Shown here: positions 15,998 through 26,754 of the stretch, one piece after another
How the letters are laid out: each line of letters opens with the position of its first letter
Numbering within the stretch: position 1 is the stretch's first letter
Assembly (NCBI RefSeq): GCF_002135355.1
Contig: NZ_NEGE01000002.1
Span: 1-64,000 of the forward strand
Reading direction: 5' to 3'
Length of the DNA: 64,000 nucleotides
Source: Acinetobacter sp. ANC 4169
GTDB taxonomy: Bacteria > Pseudomonadota > Gammaproteobacteria > Pseudomonadales > Moraxellaceae
The notes under the pieces: generated by a model
The model's input: the letters and a program-made list of their open reading frames with translations, nothing else
Told to the model about the DNA's origin: nothing
Database searches by the model: none
Position numbers and translations under genes: made by a program

Positions 15998-16912
15998 ATG
16001 GAATTAAGGCATTTACGCTATTTTGTTGCTGTTGTAGAAGAACAGAGTTTTACCAAAGCGGCAGAAAAATTATTTATTGCTCAGCCCCCATTAAGCCGTC
16101 AAATTCAAAATCTTGAAACAGAACTCGGCGCTCAGCTGTTTGAACGCGGCAGCCGACCATTGCAACCGACTGTGATCGGACGGTTTTTTTATCAGCAGGC
16201 GCTTAAGCTGTTAGCCAATGCTGAACAGCTTAAATCCATTACCATACGTGAAGGCAGGATTGAAAGAACGCTGACCATTGCTTTCGGTGGTTCCTTGTTG
16301 TTTGGACTGTTGCCTCGAGTGGTGTATTTATTTCGCCAGCAGCAGCCACATCTGAAAATCAAAATGGTCAAGATGAATGCCATGCAGCAAATCGATGCGC
16401 TGAAAGAAGGGCGTATTGATGCTTGCTTTGGCCGGGTGCGTATATCAGACCCGGATATAAAACGGATTTTATTGCGTGAAGAACCTTTAATGGTTGCGGT
16501 GCATTCAAGTCATGCTATTGCACAGCGTAAAGAAGGGCTGAGCCTTGCAGATATTGTTGATGAAACTTTAATTTTATATCCCAATTTGCCTAAACCCAGT
16601 TTTTCGACTCAAATGAAAGGCCTGTTTTCTGAATATGGACTGAATCCTCAGAACTTAACTGTGGTGGAAGATATCCAGTTGGCCTTGGGCATGGTGGCTG
16701 CGGGTGAAGGTCTCTGCATTGTCCCGGAGAGTGCTACAACCATGCAATTTAAACACTTAGAGTATGTGCCGATCATTGATGATGCAGCTGTCAGTCCGGT
16801 ATTTTTAATCCTGCGTAACAATGATGAAAGTGACTATATCCGTGCATTAATCGATAGTGTTTATCAGGTCTATGATCTGGAAGCCATTAAATATGACCGC
16901 ATCATTTTTTAA
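15998..16912 (+). CDS. LysR-family regulator, CatM/BenM-like
   Basis: 304 residues. MELRHLRYFVAVVEEQSFTKAAEKL and IAQPPLSRQIQNLETELGAQLFERG match the N-terminus of the Acinetobacter muconate-responsive regulators BenM and CatM closely. Further blocks match too, such as LLPRVVYLFRQQ and EDIQLALGMVAAGEGLCIVPESA. Those regulators respond to cis,cis-muconate or benzoate. No ben or cat genes are in this window, so the ligand and target are uncertain. The nearest candidate target is the minus-strand hydrolase whose 3-prime end is 31 bases away, but it is convergent. Confidence 0.85.
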   Translation: MELRHLRYFVAVVEEQSFTKAAEKLFIAQPPLSRQIQNLETELGAQLFERGSRPLQPTVIGRFFYQQALKLLANAEQLKSITIREGRIERTLTIAFGGSLLFGLLPRVVYLFRQQQPHLKIKMVKMNAMQQIDALKEGRIDACFGRVRISDPDIKRILLREEPLMVAVHSSHAIAQRKEGLSLADIVDETLILYPNLPKPSFSTQMKGLFSEYGLNPQNLTVVEDIQLALGMVAAGEGLCIVPESATTMQFKHLEYVPIIDDAAVSPVFLILRNNDESDYIRALIDSVYQVYDLEAIKYDRIIF

Positions 16913-16942
16913 TGCTGTTACCTTTTTAGGATGTATCGCGAT

Positions 16943-17851
16943 TTACCGGGACTGTTTAAGAAACTGGGTAATTTCACGACCAAATTTAACCGGTTCGCTC
17001 AGCAATGGCGTATGCCCAGATTTTTCAAAATGAACCTGTTTGGCATGTGGAATACTTTGCGCAATCAAGGTTTGACCTTCTACAGGATAAAGCTTGGATT
17101 GAGTACCACTGATGAAAGTCACCGGGCATTGCAGTTTTTGAATCGCCTCGCGGTAATCTTCCCGATGATACAGATAATTGTTGATATACCATACCGTATA
17201 GTCGAGCCGATTGGATGGCAATAATAAACTTTGCAATCGCGGCTGATTTAATACCCATTCAAAGGCCTTTAAACTGTATTTGTTGCTATTCTGTAGGCCA
17301 ATAAACTGTAGCCAGAGTTTGGCGATTTGCCGGCGAGCTTTGCTATCCAGATCTTTTAAATATTTGATGTTTTGATGTTGAGCCAGTAACTGGGACAGCT
17401 CAGTCAGAATAGAGATAAAGACCGGATGATCTTCGCCAAACAGTCCATAATCCCAGCTGTCATCCACCGGAATTTTAGGGGTCTGGTCAATATGCAAATA
17501 GGCTGTGATATGTTCGGCAAAGTTGCCATATTGCATGCCATGCATCGCCGTGGTTGCACCCATGGAATAGGCAATCACAATCACTTTATCGAGTTGCAAC
17601 TGGGCCATAACGGATTGTACATCTTGCCAGTGGCTGGAAATGGCATCCATATCCGGAATGCTACAGTGTTGTGAACCTCCAAACCCACGCCAGTCTGGAA
17701 TAATGAATTTATGAGTTTTGGCATGCCGATATAGAAACGGTAGCCAGTGCCAGCTCTGCATGCCTAAACCTGACAGGACCAATACCGGCTGTCCATGTCC
17801 AAATTCACGGACAAATAGCTGTTGCTGATCAGGCATAAAATAATGTGGCAT
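16943..17851 (-). CDS. Alpha/beta hydrolase
   Basis: 302 residues. The nucleophile elbow is AYSMGA with Ser96, the catalytic His is His280 in SGHTPLL, and the acid probably lies in the SGTQSKLYPVEG loop. LVLSGLGMQSWHW provides the oxyanion region. Substrate unknown. It is the second gene after padR, 15 bases apart on the same strand, so PadR and the hydrolase are co-transcribed and probably autoregulated. The divergent fadH cluster suggests a role in breaking ester or acyl bonds in the same catabolic route. Confidence 0.85.
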   Translation of the reverse strand: MPHYFMPDQQQLFVREFGHGQPVLVLSGLGMQSWHWLPFLYRHAKTHKFIIPDWRGFGGSQHCSIPDMDAISSHWQDVQSVMAQLQLDKVIVIAYSMGATTAMHGMQYGNFAEHITAYLHIDQTPKIPVDDSWDYGLFGEDHPVFISILTELSQLLAQHQNIKYLKDLDSKARRQIAKLWLQFIGLQNSNKYSLKAFEWVLNQPRLQSLLLPSNRLDYTVWYINNYLYHREDYREAIQKLQCPVTFISGTQSKLYPVEGQTLIAQSIPHAKQVHFEKSGHTPLLSEPVKFGREITQFLKQSR

Positions 17852-17866
17852 GCGCGTGTCCTTGAG

Positions 17867-18412
17867 TTAGGCCTTATCTTCAAAGGTTTTTAATTGCGGA
17901 ATAATCGTCTCTAACCATTTGATCCAGCCCATTTCCAGATCAATACCCAGTTGTAGAATCATTTTATGAATAAATTGGGTACGGTCTTGATCAAGCTCAT
18001 TAGCGAAATCTTTGCTAAAAATCGTTTGGTAAATTTTTAAATTTTCTTGGTGTAAAAGCAAATGTCGTTCTAATTCAGGCAGTATGCTATTGCCACCCAA
18101 TTGTGCTTCAGCACGCAGCCGAACCATTAAATCATCGCGTAATTGAGCCGGAGCGCTTTGCTTGAGCATCCAGTCTGCTAGTTCGGCACGTCCCAATGCC
18201 TCCACCTGATAGGTTTTTTTACGGGTATTGGAACTGTGATCTTCAAGCGTAGATATCCAGTTCTTTTGCTGCATGGCGCTGAGTTCACGATAAATTTGCT
18301 GATGGGTCGCATTCCAGAAAAAGCCCATGGAACGGTCAAAGCGACGAGCCAAATCAATCCCGGTACTGGGTTTTTCAATCAGGCTGGTCAATAAAACATG
18401 GGCTAAGGACAT
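17867..18412 (-). CDS. PadR-family transcriptional regulator
   Basis: 181 residues. The winged-helix N-terminal domain (about 5-85; LLTSLIEKPSTGIDLARRF, ATHQQIYRELSAMQQKNWI) is followed by the helical C-terminal dimerisation domain of the Vir_act_alpha_C type. PadR proteins are usually repressors released by a small aromatic or hydrophobic ligand. Two palindromic sites lie between it and fadH. It is probably the local repressor of both divergent transcripts. Confidence 0.9.
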   Translation of the reverse strand: MSLAHVLLTSLIEKPSTGIDLARRFDRSMGFFWNATHQQIYRELSAMQQKNWISTLEDHSSNTRKKTYQVEALGRAELADWMLKQSAPAQLRDDLMVRLRAEAQLGGNSILPELERHLLLHQENLKIYQTIFSKDFANELDQDRTQFIHKMILQLGIDLEMGWIKWLETIIPQLKTFEDKA

Positions 18413-18447
18413 AAACGGCTCAGTCAGTAAAAATTTACCAGAACATT

Positions 18448-18504
18448 ATGCAACATGTTGCATAAAAATCAAATCTGGAATATAAGTTATGCAACAAGTT
18501 GCAT
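18448..18504. promoter_or_regulatory. Two palindromic operators, probable PadR sites
   Basis: ATGCAACATGTTGCAT (18448-18463, perfect) and ATGCAACAAGTTGCAT (18489-18504, one central mismatch) have centres 41 bases apart, about four helical turns, so both face the same side. They lie between the divergent padR and fadH starts. The binding protein is inferred from position. Confidence 0.75.
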
Positions 18505-18520
18505 TAAACACCCCGAATAG

Positions 18521-20575
<2,055 letters not shown>

Positions 20576-20583
20576 AAAAAATA

Positions 20584-20716
20584 GACCTCTCCTTTGCGAA
20601 CTCGAAATATATTTCGAGGATTCTCATCTCCTAAAAGGAGAGGGAATTTCCTTTGGTTTTAAATCAGGAATAAATACTCCCTCTCCCTAAGGGAGAGGGT
20701 TGGGGTGAGGGGATAA
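20584..20716. repeat. REP-like palindromic repeat pair
   Basis: Two hairpin modules. Module A (20584-20648) begins ACCTCTCCTTT and ends AAAGGAGAGGGAATTTCC, enclosing a TCGAAATATATTTCGA palindrome. Module B (20677-20715) is CCCTCTCCC-TAA-GGGAGAGGG then TTGGGGTGAGGGG. Both modules recur in the opposite order at 32716-32822. They may also act as transcript 3-prime hairpins after fadH. Confidence 0.7.
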
Positions 20717-20754
20717 ATAGAATTCAAAAATGGATATGAATAAAGGAAAATAAA

Positions 20755-21165
20755 ATGGCTTTAACAATGACTCAAGCAGCAGTACAACGTTGGCATACCA
20801 TGCTGCAAACAGGCGACATGTCAATTTTGAATGAACTGCTGGCTGAAGATGTGGTGTTTCGCTCACCGGTAGCTTATAACCCTTATCCGGGTAAACAGGT
20901 GGTATTTTTTATTCTGAGCAATGTGATTCAGATCTTTGAAAATTTTACTTATCACCGTGAATTCTATACAGAAGATGGCTTAAATGTGGTGCTGGAGTTT
21001 TCTGCCAATGTCGGTGAAAAAAAACTCAAAGGCATAGACATGATTCGCTTTAATGAGCAAGGTCAAATTATTGATTTTGAAGTAATGTTACGTCCTAAAA
21101 GTGGTCTGGAAGCCTTGGCCGCACAGATGGGGCAACGTATGGCTGCTTTTATGCCCAAAGCATAA
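20755..21165 (+). CDS. NTF2-like / SnoaL-type protein
   Basis: 136 residues with the nuclear-transport-factor-2 cone fold pattern: WHTMLQTGDMSILNELLAEDVVFRSP at the start, then strands with the conserved closing segment GIDMIRFNEQGQIIDFEVMLRP. Family members are small isomerases, hydrolases or ligand binders. AAAGGAAAATAAA precedes the ATG. It lies in the fadH cluster, after the REP repeats, and may handle a related hydrophobic substrate. Confidence 0.8.
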   Translation: MALTMTQAAVQRWHTMLQTGDMSILNELLAEDVVFRSPVAYNPYPGKQVVFFILSNVIQIFENFTYHREFYTEDGLNVVLEFSANVGEKKLKGIDMIRFNEQGQIIDFEVMLRPKSGLEALAAQMGQRMAAFMPKA

Positions 21166-21250
21166 GGCGTATAGTCAAAATATAAACTGTTGAGTGGAGT
21201 GACATGTGCTAAGTATTTTGAGTTACATCATTTTGTGAGGTAAAGCGAAT

Positions 21251-22339
21251 ATGAAGTTTATGGTCAATAAATTCAGTCAATGGGCACAAGAACTTGTGGA
21301 TCAATTGACCGGTGCGGAATTACCCATACTGTATGGTGATCCGCAAGGTGAAGTACGGCAAAAGCTTGATGCCTTAGCGCAATTACAACAGAAATATCGT
21401 CCTACGCCATGGTTGGCAAATACGCATATCCATTTGCTTTATTTCGATTTAATCAAAAAGAAAAACATTCAGCTTCACTATGATGCCATCGAACAGTTAC
21501 AGATGCCGGATGGCGGAGTGACTGCAATTGCTTGGTACGGCCTTCATTTGCCAGCAGATACCCCGACCATTGTGTTAATGCATACGCTCACAGGTACACC
21601 GGAAAGCATGGCAGAACTGGTGGGTGACTTACACCGTTATACCGGATGGCGTATCGCCCTATGTTTGCGCCGTGGTCATGCCAATTTACCCATGCCTGTA
21701 CCCAAGATTTCCATGTTTGGGTCTACCGATGATTTACGTGAACAGATCCAATATATTCAGACCAGATTTCCACAATCTGCTTTATATGCTGTCGGCTCAT
21801 CTGCCGGAACTGGGTTATTGGTGCGCTATTTAGGCGAGGAAGGTGAAAACACCCCATTTAAAGCGGCATTTGCATTATGTCCCGGCTATGATACGGAACT
21901 TGGCTTTAAAAATGTGCATCCTTTTTATAGTAGGTTGATGACGAAAAAGCTGGTTGATGCATTTATTCATCCTTATAGTGAAGCCTGGCAACAAATCCCT
22001 TCCTTGCCCAAAGTGCTTGCTGCCAAGGATTTATTAGAGTTTCAGTATCATTATTTTGAACTGGCAGGCTATAGCAGTTTTGAAGACTATAATCTGGCTA
22101 CCAATCCGATTCATGTATTTGAAAATGTCAAAATTCCCTTGATGATTTTAAATGCGGAAGACGATCCCGTCTGTCATATTCGCAATCTGGAACCTTATAA
22201 AGAAGCCATTCAAAAAATGCCCAATATTGTAGTGGTGACCACTAAAAAGGGCAGTCACTGTATTTTTTATGAAGGTATAAAACAGACAGAGTCCTGGTCT
22301 ACACGACTGATTGCCAATTATTTGCGGGTCTATCAGTAA
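21251..22339 (+). CDS. Alpha/beta hydrolase, YheT/ABHD1-3-like
   Basis: 362 residues. The build follows the COG0429 group: LLYFDLIKKK and PTPWLANTHIH near 52-70, HTLTGTPESM near 111-120, nucleophile elbow GSSAGTG with Ser184, acid in NAEDDPVC and His in KKGSHCIFYEG near the end. Members are esterases or lipases acting on short acyl or phospholipid substrates. It follows the NTF2-like gene by 85 bases on the same strand. Confidence 0.82.
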   Translation: MKFMVNKFSQWAQELVDQLTGAELPILYGDPQGEVRQKLDALAQLQQKYRPTPWLANTHIHLLYFDLIKKKNIQLHYDAIEQLQMPDGGVTAIAWYGLHLPADTPTIVLMHTLTGTPESMAELVGDLHRYTGWRIALCLRRGHANLPMPVPKISMFGSTDDLREQIQYIQTRFPQSALYAVGSSAGTGLLVRYLGEEGENTPFKAAFALCPGYDTELGFKNVHPFYSRLMTKKLVDAFIHPYSEAWQQIPSLPKVLAAKDLLEFQYHYFELAGYSSFEDYNLATNPIHVFENVKIPLMILNAEDDPVCHIRNLEPYKEAIQKMPNIVVVTTKKGSHCIFYEGIKQTESWSTRLIANYLRVYQ

Positions 22340-22600
22340 TTTACATGCATCTTGATAGCTGAAAATAGAACAAGGAAATTTGAAATATTTAAATACAATT
22401 ATAATTAATATAGTTGATATATATTTTAGAATTAAATCAGTATTTCTGTTATAATAAATTCCACAATAAGACTTACATGAAAATGTTCTCTTTTAAAAAT
22501 TGCTAGAGACGCTTCCACTCATTTGAGTGATCCCAAGTTAAAGTTGTTGTTTTGAAATGCCAATGGTGGCATTTCTGTATGTATTAAAAAATTGGTGTAA

Positions 22601-22837
22601 ATGTTGAATAAAACTGAAAATTTAGTCGCAAAATCTGTAAATGGTCGTGAAATTGTAGTATCGCTGGTTCCTGTTAAAAAAATGCAAAATACCCGTGAAG
22701 GGTTTAAATGGGTTGAAGTAGGCAAGAAAGTCTTGCTTGAATCTGGTATTGAAATTGATTTGAACCTTGATGGCCGCAGTTTCTATACGGGTATTAATGA
22801 GATGTTCCGCTTTAATACTCCCGTAAACAAGATATAA
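22601..22837 (+). CDS. Hypothetical protein, 78 residues
   Basis: Starts MLNKTENLVAKSVNGREIVVSLVPVKK. The pattern is mostly beta with positive charge; there is no signal or membrane helix. It is closed by a terminator 14 bases downstream. No known domain recognised. An upstream leader of about 260 AT-rich bases follows the hydrolase gene. Confidence 0.55.
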   Translation: MLNKTENLVAKSVNGREIVVSLVPVKKMQNTREGFKWVEVGKKVLLESGIEIDLNLDGRSFYTGINEMFRFNTPVNKI

Positions 22838-22850
22838 CTTTTTGGAAAAG

Positions 22851-22876
22851 AAAAACCGTCTTTAAGGCGGTTTTTT
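22851..22876 (+). terminator. Rho-independent terminator
   Basis: AACCGTC-TTTAA-GGCGGTT with one G-T pair and T6. Confidence 0.8.
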
Positions 22877-23341
22877 AGTGCCTAAAATTTCACTTTCCCG
22901 TTCATAGTGACCAAGTCATGCCATACCTAGGATGCTTTCCAGGCGGTAGTAAGTTAAGCGGGGAAAAAGCGGAAAAATGTTGCAAAGTGTTAAATCCGAA
23001 TCGAATACAGCTCAAAATAAGTATCAAAAAATAACAGGAAAGTTAATTTAATATCCTCTATTGGTATACTCGAATCAAGATAAACAAGTTAAAACAGTTA
23101 AAGAATTATTTTTTAAAATATTGAAAAATATATAAATATTAAAATTAAACGCAACTAAAAAATGAAGCGAAATATTCTGCAATAAAATTTTGTATTTGTG
23201 ATAAGCGAAAATGTTGATTTTAAAATGTGATATTTATATGGTTGGTATTTTTTTGATACATTATTGTCAATAATTGTTATTGTCTGACAAAAATTATCAG
23301 TGTATAAAGAGTGTTCCACTATAAGGAAGTGAGAGTGGGTT
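22877..23341. other. Intergenic, AT-rich
   Basis: No gene seen in 465 bases. The right end, with repeated TTATTGTC/TTGTCTGACAA stretches before 23300, may hold the promoter of the 28-residue membrane peptide. Confidence 0.4.
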
Positions 23342-23428
23342 ATGAAAGCGATAGAACTCCTTGTAACTTCGTCATCTGCGCTTATGCTGATGTTTGTTAT
23401 TTATGCATTTGGGCAAATGTTCAATTAG
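23342..23428 (+). CDS. 28-residue single-helix membrane peptide
   Basis: ATG at 23342 with AAGGAAGTGAGAGTGGG upstream opens MKAIELLVTSSSALMLMFVIYAFGQMFN and then a stop. Residues 5-26 are hydrophobic enough to span the membrane once. A strong terminator lies 31 bases downstream. Ribosome site, hydrophobic helix and terminator together make a real small gene likely. Too short for standard gene finders. Function unknown; it is the first element of the stress-related island. Confidence 0.55.
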   Translation: MKAIELLVTSSSALMLMFVIYAFGQMFN

Positions 23429-23458
23429 TCAGAAAGATATTCTATAAAAAAGCAGTAT

Positions 23459-23485
23459 AAAAAAGCACCCTCGGGTGCTTTTTTA
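23459..23485. terminator. Bidirectional terminator
   Basis: AAAAAAGCACC-CTCG-GGTGCTTTTTT between the converging small membrane peptide gene and the minus-strand gene at 23520. Confidence 0.9.
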
Positions 23486-23519
23486 ATGAATGGAAATTGA
23501 AGTAAAATTTTTTATTCCG

Positions 23520-23831
23520 CTACATTCTGTCCCATGCATCTTTTACAGCATGTTTTGCATGTTCCCATTTTAAGCGAGAAGTAGTTTTAAACTGTTCCCA
23601 TTTGCTTTGAAGATCATTTTCCGAATCTTCAAAACGGGCGTTCTCGCCGTACTCAGAACGTGAGTTTCTTCCAAATTCATAAGCAGAGGATAGATCCTTG
23701 TCATAATCAATATCTGGAATATCACGGTGTAAATCTTGATAATAAGGCCGACTGGTATAATTTTCGCGCCAATACCGATCAGATTCACTATTTGAGATGC
23801 GGTTTTGATTTTCTAAAGTGGGATCAGTCAT
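23520..23831 (-). CDS. Hydrophilic hypothetical protein, stress-type
   Basis: 103 residues, rich in Asp, Glu, Arg, Ser and Tyr (SDRYWRENYTSRPYYQDLH), probably disordered in the first 70 residues. The C-terminal helix, WEQFKTTSRLKWEHAKHAVKDAWDRM, resembles CsbD-type amphipathic helices. AGGAGTTC lies upstream of the ATG. It lies just before a Gln-rich hydrophilin on the same strand. A role in osmotic or desiccation stress is inferred from composition and context only. Confidence 0.65.
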   Translation of the reverse strand: MTDPTLENQNRISNSESDRYWRENYTSRPYYQDLHRDIPDIDYDKDLSSAYEFGRNSRSEYGENARFEDSENDLQSKWEQFKTTSRLKWEHAKHAVKDAWDRM

Positions 23832-23924
23832 TCTGTAGAACTCCTAATTTTTTTGAATTACTAGCCAAGCAATGAAATACCATTCCACAATCTAGAATGC
23901 GAAATTGAATTCTTAATCAACGCA

Positions 23925-24323
23925 TTATTTCTGTTGATTATTTTGGTCATTCTGATTTTGTTTAAATTCTTGCTGCTGACCGGTTTGCTGACGTTGATTT
24001 TCATTTTGCTGCTGTTGTTGCAGGTTGCTCTGCTGCTGACCAGTTTGCTGACGTTGCTGATCTTGTTGCTGCTGTTGTGGCATGTTGCCTTGCTGTTGAC
24101 CGGGCTGTTGGCGTTGCTGATCATTTTGCTGCTGTTGTGGCATGTTGCCTTGCTGCTGACCGGGTTGTTGACGTTGCTGATCTTGTTGCTGTTGTTGACC
24201 AGGCTGTTGGCGTTGTTCATCTTGTTGCTGTTGTTGACCAGGCTGTTGGCGTTGTTGGTCGTTCTGTTGCTGCTGTTGGCGTTGTTGATCATTTTGTTGT
24301 TGGGGTTGATTTGGATTAGTCAT
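23925..24323 (-). CDS. Gln-rich disordered hydrophilin with internal repeats
   Basis: 132 residues, more than half of them Gln, the rest mostly Asn, Asp, Arg, Pro and Gly; no hydrophobic core and no Cys. It is built from imperfect units of about 13-20 residues (QQQQNDQQRQQPG with or without QQQGNMP). GAGGTGTAG precedes the ATG, so the minus strand is the coding one. Such proteins are intrinsically disordered, and hydrophilins of this kind have been linked to desiccation tolerance in Acinetobacter. Three shorter relatives by composition lie at 29.5, 46.9 and 56.0 kb. Confidence 0.75.
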   Translation of the reverse strand: MTNPNQPQQQNDQQRQQQQQNDQQRQQPGQQQQQDEQRQQPGQQQQQDQQRQQPGQQQGNMPQQQQNDQQRQQPGQQQGNMPQQQQQDQQRQQTGQQQSNLQQQQQNENQRQQTGQQQEFKQNQNDQNNQQK

Positions 24324-24517
24324 TTCTACACCTCATCTATGCTTTTAATAAAATCTGTATAACCAGATATAATTATTATTAGCATGAATATTTTATTAAA
24401 AAATAGAATGGATGTTACATAATGTTTGGAATGTAATTATAACAAGCTGTTTTAAAATTATACTAATGAAATATATCGATAATTAGGATAAACCCTATTA
24501 ACAAATTTAAATTTTAA

Positions 24518-24988
24518 TTATTTAGATTTAACAATTTTAATTAGGCTTTTACATATGTATTGAATAAGTGTATTGAGTTTTTCTTTCTTTTTACCTTTAC
24601 ATACACATCGATAACTATATATTTTGTTTTTATATAAAATTGAATAAAAAAAAGTCCCCACAGGTTTTTCTGGAGTTTCAGAACCGCCATGCTTGAGTAG
24701 TCCAGTGCATCCTACATAGATATCCGATTTAAATATATTTTTTGATTTTTTTACCAATTCTTCAGTAATTTCAATAGATTCAGGGGTGTACTGTTTTATA
24801 ATTTTAGCCGATATTTTAAGTATTTTTTCTTTGATTTTTAAATCATAACATACCAGACCTCCATTTAAGATTTCACCCGAATAGGGAGATTGTGAAAAAC
24901 GGTAAGCCAAATAACCCGCTGATGCACTTTCAATAAAGGTTATATTGAGCTTATTTTTAGCTAGAAGTTCACAACATTTAGTGGTCAT
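24518..24988 (-). CDS. CinA C-terminal domain protein (stand-alone)
   Basis: 156 residues from ATG 24988, chosen because AAGGAATAAAT precedes it; the frame itself is open further up. It matches the CinA amidohydrolase domain: FIESASAGYLAYRFS (family ESCTGG block), GEILNGGLVCYDLKIKEKIL, and YVGCTGLLKHGGSETPEKPVGT. CinA-C enzymes deamidate nicotinamide mononucleotide. Here the catalytic block reads ESASAG instead of ESCTGG, keeping the Ser but changing its surroundings. Lys-rich and low GC. Divergent from the diiron protein, inside the stress island. Confidence 0.8.
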   Translation of the reverse strand: MTTKCCELLAKNKLNITFIESASAGYLAYRFSQSPYSGEILNGGLVCYDLKIKEKILKISAKIIKQYTPESIEITEELVKKSKNIFKSDIYVGCTGLLKHGGSETPEKPVGTFFYSILYKNKIYSYRCVCKGKKKEKLNTLIQYICKSLIKIVKSK

Positions 24989-25070
24989 ATTTATTCCTTT
25001 ATTAGAATCGCTGAATATTACCCTAAAGTGTATATTAACAATATAAAACAAGTTAATGCGATTTGTGTCA

Positions 25071-25118
25071 CACTTTTTTAAAACACTTTTTTAAAACACT
25101 TTTTTAAAACACTTTTAT
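25071..25118. repeat. 13-bp tandem repeat
   Basis: CACTTTTTTAAAA three times in full and once in part, in the shared upstream region of cinA-like and diiron genes. Its A/T tracts, spaced 13 bases apart, could bend DNA or alter promoter spacing. Confidence 0.85.
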
Positions 25119-25253
25119 TTTAACTGTTTGAATTTTATAAATAGATAATAATGAATTAAACATAATATAAACGAATCATAACAATTATAGGGTTTTGTCA
25201 TGCGTTATAAGTGAATTAAGGTCATATGCTAATTACCGCTTGGAGAATAAAAA

Positions 25254-26681
25254 ATGCCAATAGCAGTAAAAAAGCAATTGCTAGAATTACTTGATAAAAA
25301 TCATCAAAATTATTGCGATTTAGTCACTTTTTTTCTCAATGCTGATGTTTCTATTGGTGATAAGGAACGAAAAGCATCACATTTTTTAAAAAAAGAAATT
25401 CAAATCTTAAATTATAGCGCTGTCGATTTTCCCGCGGATATCAGTAAAATTCAGGCTTGGATGCTAAGTAACAATAAGGTTCAATGCACTGAATATCAGG
25501 CTTATTTAGAAAGAAGAAAGGCTGGGGCAGCGCGCGAATATTTTAAAAATGTCGGTCAGGCATTTGAATTTTTGATTAAAGTCGCCCCGGTAAAGCGGGT
25601 AGACGGTTCCTGGTTATATAGCATGACCCATTATTGGAATGATCCAGTTTTCAGAGATTTAATTCAAATATATTTGGAAGAGCTCGGCTTGGGAATGGCC
25701 AAATCCAATCATGTTTGCCTATACGATGATCTTATTCTGAATTTAGGATTGGAACATTTTGTTTTGGATCTGGAGGATGAATATTATCATCAACCTGCAA
25801 TTCAACTGGCACTGGCTTATGCACCCCCCGAGTATATTCCTGAGATCATTGGTTTTAACCTGGCATATGAACAACTTCCATTACATCTGCTGATCACCAA
25901 CTATGAGCTACAAGAGTTAGGTATAGATTCAAAATATTTTAATGTGCATATCACCATCGACAATATTGATAATGGCCATGCCAATTTATCTCTCAAAGCC
26001 TTCGAAAAAATCTACAGTAAATACAATGATAAAGAATCTTTTATAGAAAAAGTAAAGATCGGCTTTGCTTTAAACAATAAGGGATTATCTTCTAAGCAAA
26101 TTATAAAAAACCTGAATTTAGATGCTCTGGTTATTAACATTTTGAAGCGGAAAGCCTTGGTCGGTAATGTCATTCATAGTGACAAATGTCAGTTTAATAG
26201 CAGAACCATTAATTCATGGCTTGCGACACCCGATTCAGTGGAAGCCTTTGTGGATGTATTAATTGATAAGAAGTGGATCAAACTGGGTAAAGACCCGGAA
26301 GAAAGTCATTTCTGGAAGTTAATTAGTCATGAAGATGGAAAAATGTACGGGGTATTTAATTCTACCGAAAAGCAGATTATTTATGACTGGATTGCCGGTG
26401 AATCTGCGCACAATACCGATTTAAGCACACGAAAAATCAATCTTGGTCATAAAAATCAACATGATTTCTGGTTCAGTTTTTTATCTGATGGCGAGCTGGA
26501 AGATATTCAGCACCAGATTTATGAAACAGGAAATCTTGCCATGAAAATCAATAAATTACTGCCTTATTTAGCACCCCATGCCCATCATCGTGAAATAGGA
26601 CTTTGGTGTACGCAACGTTTTGTGGACTTTCTATTTCCCTTTTTAAGTACCCAGAAAAGTACGCAGTCATTTCCGCCATAA
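25254..26681 (+). CDS. Heme-oxygenase-like diiron protein (HDO type)
   Basis: 475 residues. The middle matches the iron-containing redox enzyme family (Haem_oxygenas_2). Candidate ligands in the family order are Glu142/143 (LEELGLG), His153 (NHVCLYDDL), Glu207 (AYEQLPLH), then His232, Asp236 and His242 in VHITIDNIDNGH. Known members are N-oxygenases, fatty-acid decarboxylases or C-C lyases that activate O2 at a diiron site. The N-terminal 100 and C-terminal 180 residues are extra and not recognised. GGAGAATAAAA precedes the ATG. It lies 73 bases before katE on the same strand, so co-expression with catalase is likely. Confidence 0.78.
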   Translation: MPIAVKKQLLELLDKNHQNYCDLVTFFLNADVSIGDKERKASHFLKKEIQILNYSAVDFPADISKIQAWMLSNNKVQCTEYQAYLERRKAGAAREYFKNVGQAFEFLIKVAPVKRVDGSWLYSMTHYWNDPVFRDLIQIYLEELGLGMAKSNHVCLYDDLILNLGLEHFVLDLEDEYYHQPAIQLALAYAPPEYIPEIIGFNLAYEQLPLHLLITNYELQELGIDSKYFNVHITIDNIDNGHANLSLKAFEKIYSKYNDKESFIEKVKIGFALNNKGLSSKQIIKNLNLDALVINILKRKALVGNVIHSDKCQFNSRTINSWLATPDSVEAFVDVLIDKKWIKLGKDPEESHFWKLISHEDGKMYGVFNSTEKQIIYDWIAGESAHNTDLSTRKINLGHKNQHDFWFSFLSDGELEDIQHQIYETGNLAMKINKLLPYLAPHAHHREIGLWCTQRFVDFLFPFLSTQKSTQSFPP

Positions 26682-26754
26682 AGATTAATGTCTATTGGTT
26701 ATCGCATTCATTTTATCCAACATTTTTTAATTTAATTGAAAACGAGGTACGAAT

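Noticed and set aside
23934..24362. Long plus-strand Leu-rich frame opposite the Gln-rich gene
   Set aside because: It is the antisense reading of CAG/CAA repeats, giving Leu-Leu-Leu. The minus strand has the ribosome site and the sensible composition.
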